A stretch of DNA of 64,000 nt from an uncultured Nonlabens sp. (GCF_947495285.1 NZ_CANLXZ010000007.1:1-64000), one strand, 5' to 3'; counted from the first letter of the stretch, positions 24,748-36,300 are shown. Notes: generated from the sequence alone by a model not told the origin. Numbers and translations: made by a program.

Positions 24748-27165
24748 TTATTCTATAGTTAAATAGGTCCCTTTAAAGCTTTGATTGAGAACCATCACCT
24801 CAATAGGTGCTCTATTTTTATTAGGTATAATTTCTATAGACGCTCTACCATTTGCCATTTTAATAGATTCACTTCCTGTAGGTGTTCCTAGACTTTTTAA
24901 AGTAGTCGCACCTGACAAAGCTTGAAAATATACACGCTCTTCATAATCTAGGCAGGTTAGCCCATCAGCATCTTTAGCATAAGCGGTAAGCAAGTAATTA
25001 CCATTATCTATTTTTTTATACTCTAGATCTAGTTGAACTGCTTTGCCATTTTTAATAAATCTATAATTCACATCTAACTCATCATTTACAACAGTTCCAC
25101 CCTTCATTATACCTACTGCTTTCATGGTATTTACTCCTTCTTTAAAATCTACCATCCATGTTAATCCTGAGGCAGGAAATTTAGCAATGTCCTTTGTTTT
25201 AGTTCCCATAGAGATTCCATTCATAAAAAACTCTACTTCTTGAGCATTAGAATAAACACTTATCTCACGTTTAATTCCTTTGAGACCTTGACGCTCTGTC
25301 CAAGTGTGTGATTCTATCCAGGCAAATGGCTCATCACTCCAGTAACTTTTAAAAACATAATAAGAATCTTTAGGATTGTTATCGCGATCTACGAGACCTT
25401 TTTGATTCATGTAAGGAATATCATTTTCTGGACGTAATGGTGTCCCAAAATCTTTAAAAGCCCATTGAGCATTACCTACAAAAGTAGAATCAGTTTCTGA
25501 AATACGTAAATGCCAGTCAAAAAGGTCTACCATATAATTTTCACTCCAGTCTCCTATTTGCGCAATATTTGCAATGCCAGTCTGGACTATTGCTTCTTCC
25601 CATCCATCTGCCTGTATAGCACCTTCTCCTGTAATTGGGTTTTCCGTATGACGTCCTACATGGCTAGAACCACCATATTCTGTATGGATAAAATGTTTGT
25701 ACTGCGACTTATATTGTTCTATGGCTTTTCCATAACTTTTATAACTACCAGAGTACCATCCAGACCATATAGACGGAGAAAAAACGTCTACAATATCTGC
25801 ACCTTCATAATATTTTCTGATGGCCGTTACTCTATATGGATCCATCTCATGAGAAAGATCATGAAGAGATTGTAGGTATTTGTTCATTTCTACCGTGTCA
25901 TCGCCATTTTCAAAATCTGGCAACCAGTACATCTCGTTTCCTAATGACCAGAAAATGATACTGGGATGATTATAGTTTTGATTGATCATTTCCTTTAACA
26001 TGCTCGTGGTGTTTTTTTTCCAAGTTTTATTTCCTAGTCCACCGCGACACCATGGCAATTCATCCCAGACTATTAGACCTAGCTCATCACATGCTTTATA
26101 TATTTCTGGATCTTGTGGATAATGTGCTAGACGCACAAAATTAGTCCCCATACTTTTTATTAACTCCATATCTGCACGATGCTGTTCATTACTCATCGCT
26201 GCCCCTACTCCTGCATGTTCTTCGTGCCTGTGCGTCCCTCTTAAAAGCAAGCGTTCACCATTTAAAAAAAAGGCCCCATGATCTTTAAACTCAAACCAGC
26301 GTAATCCTACTTTCTCCTCGGTTTGGTCTATAATTTGATCACCGTTTTTAATCACAGTAGTTAACGTATAAAGATTAGGGTTTTTAGGACTCCATAATTC
26401 TGGGTTTTTAATATTATCAAAAGAAATACTAGTAAATCCATCTATCTTAAGAACTTCGTTTACAAACATTTGTTTACCAGATGGAGATTGAAGAGTAGCA
26501 TATATTTCATAACCTTTTATGGTATTAGCTACATCTACATCTATAATTACATTTGCTCGTTCTTTAGATACGTGAGGTGTAGAAACTTTTACTCGCTTTA
26601 TATGACTCTTTGGTAAAATCTCTAAAAAAACATCGCGAGTAATACCTCCATAAATAAAGAAATCGCTTTTTTGAGAAGGAATCACTTCTGGATCATAACT
26701 ATTATCTACTCTTACATGTATTTCATTCTCTCCAGGTTTTACAACATCTGTAATATCTAGTGTAAATCCTATGTAACCACCTATATGACCTCCTACTTTT
26801 TTTCCATTCACAAAGACTTCAGAAACGATATTCACTCCTTCAAAATACAATTGATAAACAGCATTTGAATAAACTGTTTCTACATTCAATTTTTTCTTGT
26901 ACCAGCTAGAACTACGGCGGTATCCTGGATCGAGATCTGTTGCATCTAGTGCGTTCCAAGAGTGCGGCAAGTCTATCCTTTCCCATTCCTTTATATCTTG
27001 AATTTCAGAAAACTTCTCTTCAGGTCTTTCTAGATAGTACCAGTTCTTATTAATATTAATTTGGCTGCGTTTTAAATCTGGCTTTACACTACTAGAAACA
27101 CCAGAATTACATGAGGTCACTAGAATATAAAGAATTATAGAGAGGTATTTAAAAGTAGTTCTCAT
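24748..27165 (-). CDS. lipoprotein glycoside hydrolase family 2 (beta-galactosidase/beta-glucuronidase type)
   Basis: An 805-residue enzyme with a lipoprotein signal (lipobox LVTSC, Cys19), so it is membrane-anchored on the periplasmic side or at the cell surface. The order is a jelly-roll sugar-binding domain (about 40-185), an immunoglobulin-like domain (about 190-290) and a TIM barrel with acid/base Glu411 in WSLGNEM and nucleophile Glu496 in HTEYGGS. Beta-sandwich domains (about 600-805) complete it. It is the last gene after susC-susD-GH88. Beside GH88 and glucuronate catabolic genes a beta-glucuronidase role is attractive, but beta-galactosidase or xylosidase activity cannot be excluded from sequence. 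Confidence 0.85.
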   Translation of the reverse strand: MRTTFKYLSIILYILVTSCNSGVSSSVKPDLKRSQININKNWYYLERPEEKFSEIQDIKEWERIDLPHSWNALDATDLDPGYRRSSSWYKKKLNVETVYSNAVYQLYFEGVNIVSEVFVNGKKVGGHIGGYIGFTLDITDVVKPGENEIHVRVDNSYDPEVIPSQKSDFFIYGGITRDVFLEILPKSHIKRVKVSTPHVSKERANVIIDVDVANTIKGYEIYATLQSPSGKQMFVNEVLKIDGFTSISFDNIKNPELWSPKNPNLYTLTTVIKNGDQIIDQTEEKVGLRWFEFKDHGAFFLNGERLLLRGTHRHEEHAGVGAAMSNEQHRADMELIKSMGTNFVRLAHYPQDPEIYKACDELGLIVWDELPWCRGGLGNKTWKKNTTSMLKEMINQNYNHPSIIFWSLGNEMYWLPDFENGDDTVEMNKYLQSLHDLSHEMDPYRVTAIRKYYEGADIVDVFSPSIWSGWYSGSYKSYGKAIEQYKSQYKHFIHTEYGGSSHVGRHTENPITGEGAIQADGWEEAIVQTGIANIAQIGDWSENYMVDLFDWHLRISETDSTFVGNAQWAFKDFGTPLRPENDIPYMNQKGLVDRDNNPKDSYYVFKSYWSDEPFAWIESHTWTERQGLKGIKREISVYSNAQEVEFFMNGISMGTKTKDIAKFPASGLTWMVDFKEGVNTMKAVGIMKGGTVVNDELDVNYRFIKNGKAVQLDLEYKKIDNGNYLLTAYAKDADGLTCLDYEERVYFQALSGATTLKSLGTPTGSESIKMANGRASIEIIPNKNRAPIEVMVLNQSFKGTYLTIE

Positions 27166-27194
27166 TAGATAGAAATTTGAAATTGTGGTGTTCT

Positions 27195-28385
27195 TTATTT
27201 TTTTACATCTTTAAGTCTAATCATTAATTCTAGGAAATAATAGTCCCCATAAACAATAGGCTCATCCATTTCAGACCTTTTAGACCAGTCTCCAGAACTG
27301 TGTTGTAAAATAAATGGAGCATCTACAGTTGCAGGAAGTATGTATTTTTCGGTTTTTAAAGTGTTTAATACTTTATTACTGTAATCAAGGTAAATTTGAT
27401 TATTAGTATAACCATATAACTCAACCATAGCAGACGCTACGATTGCACCTGCTGACACATCTCTAGGTTCTTCTGGAATATTAGGAGCATTAAAATCCCA
27501 ATATGGAATACCATCATCAGGTAAATTTTCATGATTTAAATAAAATCCAGCCGTTTTTTCAGCTTGCTCTAGGTACTTATTATCTTTAGTATATCGATAA
27601 GCCATGGTATAACCATATATACCCCATCCCTGACCGCGTGCCCAGGAAGAGTCATCGCTATAGCCTTGATGAGTCACTTTATCTTTAACCGCTCCATTAA
27701 TGGTATCATAAACAACTACATGAACGGTACTATTATCTTCTCTGAAATGATTTTTTAAAGTAGTATTTGCATGCGTAACTGCTATTTTATGAAAAGTAGA
27801 ATCTCCAGAAAGTCGAGTCGCTTCAAAAAGCAATTCTAGATTCATCATATTATCTATGATCACAGGAAATTCCCATTCTTCTTTTTTAAAATCCCAAGAT
27901 CTTATCGATTGTACATTAGGATTAAATCTGGTGGATAATGTTTGAGCACTTTTTATTAAAACATTTTTGTAGTTTTCATCAAGTGTACGATTGTACCCTA
28001 ATCCAAAACTGTTATATACCTTGAACCCCATATCATGAGTACCACTATTATATTTTTCTTTTTCTATAAAGGAGGTCCATTTTATTGCGCTTTCGCGAAA
28101 GCGAGATTCACCAGTAAGATCGTGCAACATCCACAAATTACCTGCATAAAAACCACTGGTCCAGTCCTTAGATGGTCGTTTTAAGATTTGTTTTTTATGC
28201 CAGTTGTAACTTCTAGGAAATGCTGTAGAATCGAGTGGATAGTTCACCACATGATCAAAACGTTTTTCTAATAAATCATCGATCGAGGTAACGTTTACTT
28301 CTTTTGTATCTTTTATTTCGTTCTTACAGGATATGAATGTAGAAACCAAGATAATAACTAGGACAGTTTTAAGGTTTGAAATCAT
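27195..28385 (-). CDS. GH88 unsaturated glucuronyl hydrolase, lipoprotein
   Basis: A 396-residue (alpha/alpha)6-barrel enzyme. It hydrates the 4,5-double bond of unsaturated uronyl residues at oligosaccharide non-reducing ends, releasing 4-deoxy-5-keto-uronate. The two conserved aspartates are Asp118 in GTHDMGF and Asp178 in IIDNMMN, and SSWARGQGWGIYG is typical of the family. It has a lipobox ending at Cys20. It lies 29 bases upstream of the GH2 gene and 189 bases after susD, with a hairpin between. Its presence implies that the polysaccharide is first cut by a lyase. An exact palindrome copy encodes residues 95-99 (RFRES). Confidence 0.92.
   Translation of the reverse strand: MISNLKTVLVIILVSTFISCKNEIKDTKEVNVTSIDDLLEKRFDHVVNYPLDSTAFPRSYNWHKKQILKRPSKDWTSGFYAGNLWMLHDLTGESRFRESAIKWTSFIEKEKYNSGTHDMGFKVYNSFGLGYNRTLDENYKNVLIKSAQTLSTRFNPNVQSIRSWDFKKEEWEFPVIIDNMMNLELLFEATRLSGDSTFHKIAVTHANTTLKNHFREDNSTVHVVVYDTINGAVKDKVTHQGYSDDSSWARGQGWGIYGYTMAYRYTKDNKYLEQAEKTAGFYLNHENLPDDGIPYWDFNAPNIPEEPRDVSAGAIVASAMVELYGYTNNQIYLDYSNKVLNTLKTEKYILPATVDAPFILQHSSGDWSKRSEMDEPIVYGDYYFLELMIRLKDVKK
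28088..28103. repeat. dispersed palindrome, exact copy, in GH88 gene
   Basis: Exact CGCTTTCGCGAAAGCG inside the GH88 coding sequence, read in the frame that gives RFRES. Confidence 0.95.
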
Positions 28386-28518
28386 TTAATTGAGGATTTA
28401 AGAGTTATCAAGAGTTTATCATACTCACTTAAACATATAAGATGCTATAGTTTTTTGAAATTGTAACGAGTTAAAAATAAATCAATAGCTTGAATTAAAA
28501 ATTCAAATTACGGTATAC

Positions 28519-28551
28519 AAAAATCCCAATGACCTAGAGCCATTGGGATTT
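28519..28551 (-). terminator. hairpin terminator/attenuator between susD and the GH88 gene
   Basis: AAATCCCAATG (28521-28531) pairs perfectly with CATTGGGATTT (28541-28551) around a 9-base loop. An A run on the left gives a U tract on the minus strand. It probably lowers transcription of the enzymes relative to susCD. Confidence 0.7.
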
Positions 28552-28574
28552 AAGCAGTTGATTAATACAAATGA

Positions 28575-30098
28575 TTAATATCCTGGATTATTAGGTAGAA
28601 GATTTGGGTTTCTAGCTATTTCATCTGCAGGCAATGGTAAAAGGTAATCTCTAGAAGGGTCAAAATTAGGTCTCTCTTCAAAGGCGTTAGGCCCAGAAAA
28701 TACTTCATTTCCTAAATTGCGACGTTTAATATCATACCATCTTTTAAACTCAAAGGCTAACTCATATGTACGCTCTGTAAGTACTGCATCTCTAAAATCG
28801 TCCTGAGATAGTCCATTTATACTTAAAGGTGTGCTTCTTGTTGAACCACCTGCATTTCTAGCTCTAGCTCTTACACGATTGAGGTAACCTTCAGCAATTG
28901 CACTAGGACCTGCTTCATTAAGTGCCTCAGCAGCGATTAATAACACCTCTGCATAACGCATCTGCGCATAATTGAGCTCAGATCCACGACCATTAGAATT
29001 TGAAGTGGTTCCTATATTACGATTATATTTTGCTATAAATGGTTCTGCTAGGTTTCTTGAATCTGCAGTAGACCAGGTTTGATACGGCAACATGGTAGGT
29101 ATACCGTTTACTAGAAACATACTTTCTGTAACAAAACTTACATCTCTTCTATAATCGTCAGATGGCCATGCATTATAAAAAGCTTCATTAGACATGATCA
29201 CAGACCATCCTTCTCCATTAGGTGTGATATTATCTCTTATTCCAGTAAGTGCTGGCATATAGTCCTGTCCAAAGTCACCATCTCTAAAACCGTTAAAATC
29301 CAAAGAGAACAAAGGTTCTTTAGAAGATTGCTGCTTTGAAAAATCCCATAAGTCAGCAAAATCATCTTCTAGTTCTAGGTCAAATAAAGCTTCATCGCGT
29401 ATAATATCTTGTGCTTTTACAGCTGCCATAGGGTATTCACCTCTGGTTAAATATACAGAAGCTAGGTAAGCCATAGCTGTAGCCTTAGAAGGCAAAGCTC
29501 TAGTAGGCTGCGTGTTTGGCAACCATTGCTCAGCAAACATAAGGTCGTTGATAATGTTTTGATAAACATCTGCTTCAGAAGTTTTTGCAATACTACTAGC
29601 AGCAGAGAGGTCTGTTACAGGTGTATCTAAATAAGGAATATCTCCATGTAGCCTTACTAAATGATAATAAACGTATGCTCGTACAAAATAAGCTTGAGCG
29701 ATAATAGGATTTAAAGTCTCCGGAGAAGACCCTACAGATTCTGAGCCTGCAATGGCTTGATTACATGTGGCAATTACTTGATATGCTCGTGGCCAATATT
29801 CTATTATCATTCCGTTATCATCGCTGACTGTAAACTCGTCATGATCACGTCTTCTTTGTGATGTATTGATACCTATGCGAGCAAGGTCACCTCTAACCAT
29901 TAAAGGCAAAGACAATTTCCTACCCCAAAAGGCCTCTTCTCCCATTAATCCATATGCTCCATTAATAGTGGATTGAACCGCAGTGTTAGAGGTATAAAAT
30001 CCATCTGGGGTTAATTGCCCTATAGGTTCTTCTTCTAGATCGGAGCAACCGATAAAAGCTATGCTAAAAGCAAAAAATAAATATTTTATATTTTTCAT
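28575..30098 (-). CDS. susD: SusD/RagB-family surface glycan-binding lipoprotein
   Basis: A 507-residue lipoprotein (lipobox FIGC, Cys18) of the SusD family. It has the N-terminal SusD_N region with tetratricopeptide-like helices (about 25-230) and the C-terminal RagB region ending in FDPSRDYLLPLPADEIARNPN. RYAEVLLIAAEALNEAG is a typical family signature. It binds the target glycan at the cell surface and caps the SusC channel. It follows susC by 15 bases. Ligand type cannot be read from sequence; the neighbours suggest a uronic-acid-containing oligosaccharide. Confidence 0.95.
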   Translation of the reverse strand: MKNIKYLFFAFSIAFIGCSDLEEEPIGQLTPDGFYTSNTAVQSTINGAYGLMGEEAFWGRKLSLPLMVRGDLARIGINTSQRRRDHDEFTVSDDNGMIIEYWPRAYQVIATCNQAIAGSESVGSSPETLNPIIAQAYFVRAYVYYHLVRLHGDIPYLDTPVTDLSAASSIAKTSEADVYQNIINDLMFAEQWLPNTQPTRALPSKATAMAYLASVYLTRGEYPMAAVKAQDIIRDEALFDLELEDDFADLWDFSKQQSSKEPLFSLDFNGFRDGDFGQDYMPALTGIRDNITPNGEGWSVIMSNEAFYNAWPSDDYRRDVSFVTESMFLVNGIPTMLPYQTWSTADSRNLAEPFIAKYNRNIGTTSNSNGRGSELNYAQMRYAEVLLIAAEALNEAGPSAIAEGYLNRVRARARNAGGSTRSTPLSINGLSQDDFRDAVLTERTYELAFEFKRWYDIKRRNLGNEVFSGPNAFEERPNFDPSRDYLLPLPADEIARNPNLLPNNPGY

Positions 30099-30113
30099 GT
30101 CTCTATTTTTTTA

Positions 30114-33100
30114 TTAAAATCTTAATCCTAGACTAAAAGTTACTGTTTTGATATTAGGGAAGTTACCATATTCAAACCCCTGGCTGGTATTATTTTGTAA
30201 ATTGTTCCCTCTATTATTGTAGCTCACTTCTGGATCTAATCCAGGATAGTCTGTAAAAGTCAATAAGTTTTGAGCACTCAATCCTAAACGAATGCTCTCA
30301 AATCCTATTTTAGAGGTAAGGTCTTGAGGTACATTATATCCTACAGCAAGGTTTTTTAACCTCACGTAACTACCATCATAAACAAAACGTGAGGAAACAC
30401 GTTGTGCTCTCACTGCTGCGATAGGTACAGAACCATTAGGATTAGAAGCAGAAAATCTGTCTAATGCCTCAGTCGTAGCGTTTGCTGCTCCACCAGCTAA
30501 CTCACTAAATGTAAAACTATAAATATCTCCACCTACGGCTCCTTGAAAGAAAATATTCATATCAAAGTTCTTATATTTAAAGGTATTATTGATACCAAAT
30601 GTAAAATCCTGATTAGGATCTCCTATAATGGTTCTATCGTCATTATTAATAACCCCATCATCATTTAAATCTGTAAACAACTCACCACCAGCTGCAGCAT
30701 CACTAGTTATAGATGCAGTTCCAGCAGGTGCAATTCCTGTAGTATTAACACCTCTATACTCAAAACCATAAAATACACCTACAGCTTCTCCTTCCCTTAA
30801 TAAATGCGTTTGATCGATCAAGAAACTACCAGGGGAAGCGTCTAGAAAAATATCTTCACCATCGACTAAAGAAACAACTTCATTAACGTTTCTTGAAAAA
30901 TTTAACTCAGTAGTCCATGAAAAGTTTTCCTTAACTATGTTTCTAGAGGTAAGTACGATTTCTAAACCACGATTATTAACTTCACCAGCATTAACTAATC
31001 TTTCAGTATCAAAGAATCCAAAATATTCTGGTGTACTACTATCTCCTAGAATAAGGTCTTCTGTATCCATGTTATAAGCATCAACACTTAAAGTAAATCT
31101 ATCCTTTAAGAAACTTACATCCACACCTATATTTCCTTGATAAGTAGTTTCCCACTTTAAATCTGGATTTTCAATGCGTAAAGGAACGATAGCATTAACT
31201 GTTTGATCTCCTGCAACGGAATATATAGACTCAAAAGCTGCTAAAGAAGCATAAGGATCAATCCCTGGATTACCTGTGGCACCATAACTTAATCTTAACT
31301 TAAGATTTGAAATATTTTCACTATCCTTTAAAAAATCTTCGTTGCTTATATTCCAACCTAAAGCTGCAGATGGGAATAAGGCATATTTTTCATTTTCTGC
31401 AAATACTGAAGATCCATCACGACGTAAAGTGGCGGTTAACAAATACTTGTCATCAAAAGAAAAATTCACTCTTCCGAATTGAGCCTGAAAAATACGTTGT
31501 ATCCTTGATGATTGAGGTGTTAAAGGACTAGAACCTTGATTTAATCCATAAAATGAACTGCTATCAGATATAAAATTTTGAGCTCCTGCAAAGCTATCTT
31601 CTCTTAATTCATTTTGATGAGAATATCCTAAAACTGCTGAAAAATCTAGCTTATCAAAAGTTTTTGCATAGGTAAAATAAGTTTCAGAAAGAATGTTAGT
31701 TGTTCTAGCATTTTGAATAGTTGCCTCTCCTCCATTTGCACCAGAAAGCAAAGTTGACGGAGAATAAGTTCCTAAGGTCTGATTAGTAGTGTCAAAACCT
31801 AATGTAGATTTTAAAGATAGTTCATCTGTAAAAGAATATTCTGCGCCGGCATTAATTCTAGCTATATCTCTTTTTGTGTTTTCAATTTCAGAAGTGGCTA
31901 CTGCAAATGGATTATCTACTGTATCACCTACATCATTAAGAGTAAAAACACCTGCATTATCACGAATACCTAAAGACGGATTGAAGCGTCCTGCTAGAGA
32001 TATTACATCTCCACTACCTGTTCCACCTGTACTTGCTTGAGAAGACACACCATCTTTTTCACTTCTAGAAACAAAAAGACTGGTTGATAATTTTAATCTA
32101 TCTGTTACCTGTGCATTTAAATTTCCTAGTAGAGAGAAGCGATCAAAGTTAGAGTTAATAACTACTCCATCTTGCTCAAAATAGTTCATAGAAGTATAAA
32201 AATTAACTCCTTTTCCTCCTCCAGAAACAGAGACTTGATGTTGTTGAGTAGATCCACTGTCGTAAATTAAATCTTGCCAATCTGTATTTGAATCACCACC
32301 TACAAAACTAGGGTTTATCTCTTGTTGATAAGCTGTAAATTGATCGGCATTTAATAAATCTAATCGATCACTAGTAGATTGAAAAGCGTAGCTACTATTA
32401 ATTTCAACTACGGTCTTTCCTTCACGTCCTTTTTTAGTAGTTACTAAAATAACACCGTTAGAACCACGAGCACCATATATAGCTGTTGCACTAGCATCTT
32501 TCAATATTTCAAGAGATTCTATATCTGTAGGTGGCGGTAATGCGCCTCCTATAAAACCGTCAACAACTATTAAAGCGGCACTACTTGCTCCTATAGAAGT
32601 ATTACCACGAACTCTAATATTAATAGGAGCACCTGGCTCACCACCATTTGATGTTGAAACAGCAACACCGGCAGCACGTCCTTGTAAGGCCTGTTGAACG
32701 GTTTGTACCGGGAAGGCATTTAATTCCTCAGAATCTACAGAAGAAACAGAGCCCGTAACATCGCTTTTCTTCACTGTTCCATAACCTATAACTACTACCT
32801 GTTCTAGTAAAGCTAGATCATCCTGTAAGGTTACATTAATTACCGTCTGTCCATTTACAGGTACATCTAATGTCGTATATCCTATAGAACTGAACATTAA
32901 AACAGCATCTGCATTAGGAACAGTAATGCTATAATCACCATTAAAATCTGTAGATGTACCTGTAGATGTACCTTTAATGGAAACACTTACACCTAATAAC
33001 TCTTCTCCTTCACTACTTACAACTTTACCAGTTATCGTAGAAGTTTGCGCATAAGTTAAGAATGAACCAAAAATGCAAATTAGCAAGAGTCCATATCTTA

Positions 33101-33128
33101 ATAATTGCGGTTTGTTTTTTTGTTGCAT
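30114..33128 (-). CDS. susC: SusC/RagA-family TonB-dependent outer-membrane transporter
   Basis: A 1004-residue receptor. It has a signal peptide (about 1-27), a carboxypeptidase-regulatory-like domain (about 30-105, with GTSTGTSTDFNGDYSI), a plug with the SusC-type VVVIGYGTVKKSDVTGSVSS and a 22-strand barrel ending in VTFSLGLRF. It imports oligosaccharides with TonB energy and works with the adjacent SusD. It is the first gene of the minus-strand susC-susD-GH88-GH2 unit. The 207 bases upstream hold AAGGGT/ACCCTT elements that may be regulator sites. Confidence 0.95.
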   Translation of the reverse strand: MQQKNKPQLLRYGLLLICIFGSFLTYAQTSTITGKVVSSEGEELLGVSVSIKGTSTGTSTDFNGDYSITVPNADAVLMFSSIGYTTLDVPVNGQTVINVTLQDDLALLEQVVVIGYGTVKKSDVTGSVSSVDSEELNAFPVQTVQQALQGRAAGVAVSTSNGGEPGAPINIRVRGNTSIGASSAALIVVDGFIGGALPPPTDIESLEILKDASATAIYGARGSNGVILVTTKKGREGKTVVEINSSYAFQSTSDRLDLLNADQFTAYQQEINPSFVGGDSNTDWQDLIYDSGSTQQHQVSVSGGGKGVNFYTSMNYFEQDGVVINSNFDRFSLLGNLNAQVTDRLKLSTSLFVSRSEKDGVSSQASTGGTGSGDVISLAGRFNPSLGIRDNAGVFTLNDVGDTVDNPFAVATSEIENTKRDIARINAGAEYSFTDELSLKSTLGFDTTNQTLGTYSPSTLLSGANGGEATIQNARTTNILSETYFTYAKTFDKLDFSAVLGYSHQNELREDSFAGAQNFISDSSSFYGLNQGSSPLTPQSSRIQRIFQAQFGRVNFSFDDKYLLTATLRRDGSSVFAENEKYALFPSAALGWNISNEDFLKDSENISNLKLRLSYGATGNPGIDPYASLAAFESIYSVAGDQTVNAIVPLRIENPDLKWETTYQGNIGVDVSFLKDRFTLSVDAYNMDTEDLILGDSSTPEYFGFFDTERLVNAGEVNNRGLEIVLTSRNIVKENFSWTTELNFSRNVNEVVSLVDGEDIFLDASPGSFLIDQTHLLREGEAVGVFYGFEYRGVNTTGIAPAGTASITSDAAAGGELFTDLNDDGVINNDDRTIIGDPNQDFTFGINNTFKYKNFDMNIFFQGAVGGDIYSFTFSELAGGAANATTEALDRFSASNPNGSVPIAAVRAQRVSSRFVYDGSYVRLKNLAVGYNVPQDLTSKIGFESIRLGLSAQNLLTFTDYPGLDPEVSYNNRGNNLQNNTSQGFEYGNFPNIKTVTFSLGLRF

Positions 33129-33210
33129 AAGATTTTGTTTAAATTGAATTATTTTAAGTTAGTTGATAAAAATGTCCTACATCGATTGCGAAAACTATCT
33201 AACACCGAAC

Positions 33211-33293
33211 ACCCTTTTAAAGATGTGATAAAATTAACTGAAGCTTAGCGATCAATAATTCAGAAAAGGGTATACAAAAATCCGAAACCCTTA
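33211..33293. promoter_or_regulatory. candidate regulator-binding elements upstream of susC
   Basis: ACCCTT occurs at 33211-33216 and 33288-33293, and the inverted AAGGGT at 33267-33272; the last two form a dyad with a 15-base spacer. All lie between susC and the hybrid sensor gene. The hybrid sensor is the likely binder (inference); short motifs like these can also be chance. Confidence 0.3.
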
Positions 33294-33335
33294 AAAATAC
33301 AGGGCTCTCGGTGAAAATCACACATTTATTATAAA

Positions 33336-36300
33336 TTACTCTGAGAATTTCTTAGAATAGTTTGATGGAGTTTCCCCATATGCTTTCTGGAAGCATTTAC
33401 TGAAATATTTAGGGTTTCTAAACCCAACTTTATAACTCACTTCAGAAATATTAAGCGTTCCTAATTCTAGAAGTTGAGCCGCTCTTTTCATTCTAAAATG
33501 TTGAATAAACTCATTTGGAGTAAAGTTAGTCCATGCCTTTACTTTAATAAATAACATCGTGCGGCTTACCCCTAACTCAGAACTGAATGATGGTATATCA
33601 AACTGTTCGTTTGGAATGTTCTCCTCTACTATAGCGATAGCTTTTTTGAGTAGTTGCTCATCTACAGAGGTTACATTTATCTCTTCGGGAGAAAAGTCAT
33701 TTGAAGAACTAAATTTCTCTTTGAGCTTTGCCTTACTGTGCAATAAGTTTTTGATGCGTAGTTGAAACTCATTTATATTAAACGGTTTACTTATATAATC
33801 ATCTGCACCTCTTTCTAGTCCCTCTAGTTTATAGATTAAAGAAGATCTAGATGTTAATAGGATCACCTGTATATGGCTGGTTCTAATATCCTTTTTCACA
33901 TTTGCACACAGCTCTGTACCTGCCATTTTAGGCATTACCACATCACTTACTATCAAGTCTGGACTGTTTTTAATAGCCAGTTTAAAAGCATCTTCCCCAT
34001 TATCTGCCTGGATAACGTTAAAATCTGATTTTAATAAATTAACCATAAAAGAAAGTAAAGAGTGATTATCTTCTACCACTAGTATAGTAGGCTTATTAAC
34101 GTCATTTAATAGGTATAGATCTTCATCACTACTTGAAAATGGATTAAATTCACTTAACTGGGACGTATACTGAGATAAATCATCACTGAATTTAAAGTCT
34201 TTTAAAATTTGATTATCGTTAAGATGATCTCTTCCTAATTTTAAAGCAATTTTAAAACTAGAACCCTTGCCCTTTTCACTTTCTATCTCTATCGTGCCGT
34301 GGTGTAACTCTACTATATTTTTTGCAATATTTAAACCTATACCAGTACCTTGGTGAAATGGAGAAGGTTTTTCTCTATTTGCCTCTACCTCATAAAACCT
34401 ATCAAATACTTTTTCTTGTTCTACTGGTGATATACCTATACCACTGTCATTAACGTGTACAAAAATTTGTTGATCATTTTTTGTGATCTTAATCGCTACA
34501 GCACCACCTTTTTCAGTAAATTTAAAAGAGTTTGAAATAAGATTATAGAAAACTCTTTCTAGTTTTTTTCTATCATAATAAACTAGAATCTCATCTTGTA
34601 CAGATTCAAAAGTGTAATCATAAGCTCCCACCTTTGCGTATTCCTTAAAACTTAAATAGATTTCTTCTAGAAACTTAACAATGTTACCTTGAGCACTTTG
34701 CAGCTCAAATTGATTTTGTTCTAATTTTCTAAAATCCATTAATCTATTAATCAATTGTAGGAGATGATTTGCGTTACTCTCTACAACGAGTAGTTTTTTA
34801 TACATTTTATTACTTCCTTTATAGTCGGCAAGCAATTGCTGTAATGGGCCTAAAATAAGGGTGAGAGGTGTTCTAAATTCGTGAGATATATTTGTAAAGA
34901 ATTTTAATTTTGCCTCGTTTATACCACGATCTCTTTCTTTATGTAATTGCTCAAATTTAAGTTCTTGCTGTAATCTTGTTTTAGATTTTAAGACACTAAG
35001 TATAAAATAAATGGCAATTCCTAGAACTAATACGTACAGTAATAACGCCCACCAGCTTAACCACGGTGTCGGTTTTGCGGTTACTTCTAGTGCAGTGATA
35101 CCGCTTTTTGCACCATCTCCATTCATACCTCTCACTTCAAAAACATAATTCCCAGAATTTTGTAGTGTATAGGTAGCTGTATTTTGACTAGTCGTATTCC
35201 AGTTTTTTTCTAGACCGCTTAACCTGTATTCATATGTATTACTCGATGCATTATGAAAATTAGGTATAGCAAATTCTATAGTAAAATTACGTTGATGATG
35301 ATCTATTTTTATCGCTTTCGCGAAAGCGATATTATCAACCACATCTCCCTGATATTCTAAGATAGGTTTACTATCATAACCTGTAGAAAAACCAGTTATC
35401 AAAACTGGAGGTGCAAAAGAATCTTTAAACAGTCTTGCGGTATTAAAACGTGTGATACCAGATATACCACCAAAAAGTAGGTCGTCCTGATTTAATTTAA
35501 TCGCCGAACCGTTACTAAATTCATTACCCACAAGACCGTCTTTCTTATCCTTAAGCGCAATGACCTTTTTTTCTATTGTATCATATTGCAACACACCTTG
35601 ATTACTGCTTAACCATAAATAGCCGTCTTTATCTTGTAAAATTGCGTGAATAGTGGTTATTTCTATTCCTTCATAATTAAGTACGACTTTTTTAAATGCC
35701 TCGTTAGATTTCACAAAAAGTCCATGTGATTTTGTACCTACCCATAGATGATTATCAGAAGATTGAAATATAGTTAGTATATCAAACCCTGCATCTTGAT
35801 CACTATTAAATAAATAGTTTTTAATAGTGTTATTTTTATCTAGATGATTAAGACCATTTTCTGTTCCTATCCACAATGTGTTGTTATTATCTAACAATAA
35901 TGTTCTAACGATGTTACTACTTAAACCTGTGCTTTTATTATGGTAAAAGGTAGGTGCTTCTGGTTGTGTGGGCACTGCGACCACACCTTTTCCAAAGGTC
36001 CCAACGTACAAGTAATCTTGATTTTTTGCAAAGGCATATATCCCAGTATTAGATAAAGAATCTTTAATAGCAGCAAGGTTACCAGGCTTCTCAAAAGAGT
36101 TCGTTTTTACGTTATAAATCTGGAAACCATGTGTTAACATACCTATAAACAATTGATCCTTATCTAGGTAACTGGATTTTATATTATCGTCTAGTAGGTT
36201 ACTATTTGCTGTGGTAACGTAAGAAAAAAGCTCTGTTTTTAAATCAAGAATATTTAAACCTCCTTGTTCTGTACCTATAAATAGATTTTTATTATTTGCC

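Noticed and set aside
28512..33284. Identical 15-mer GGTATACAAAAATCC at 28512-28526 and 33270-33284, flanking the susCD genes
   Set aside because: A few repeated 15-mers are expected by chance in 64 kb, more so in AT-rich DNA, and one copy lies downstream of susD, so no regulatory claim is made.
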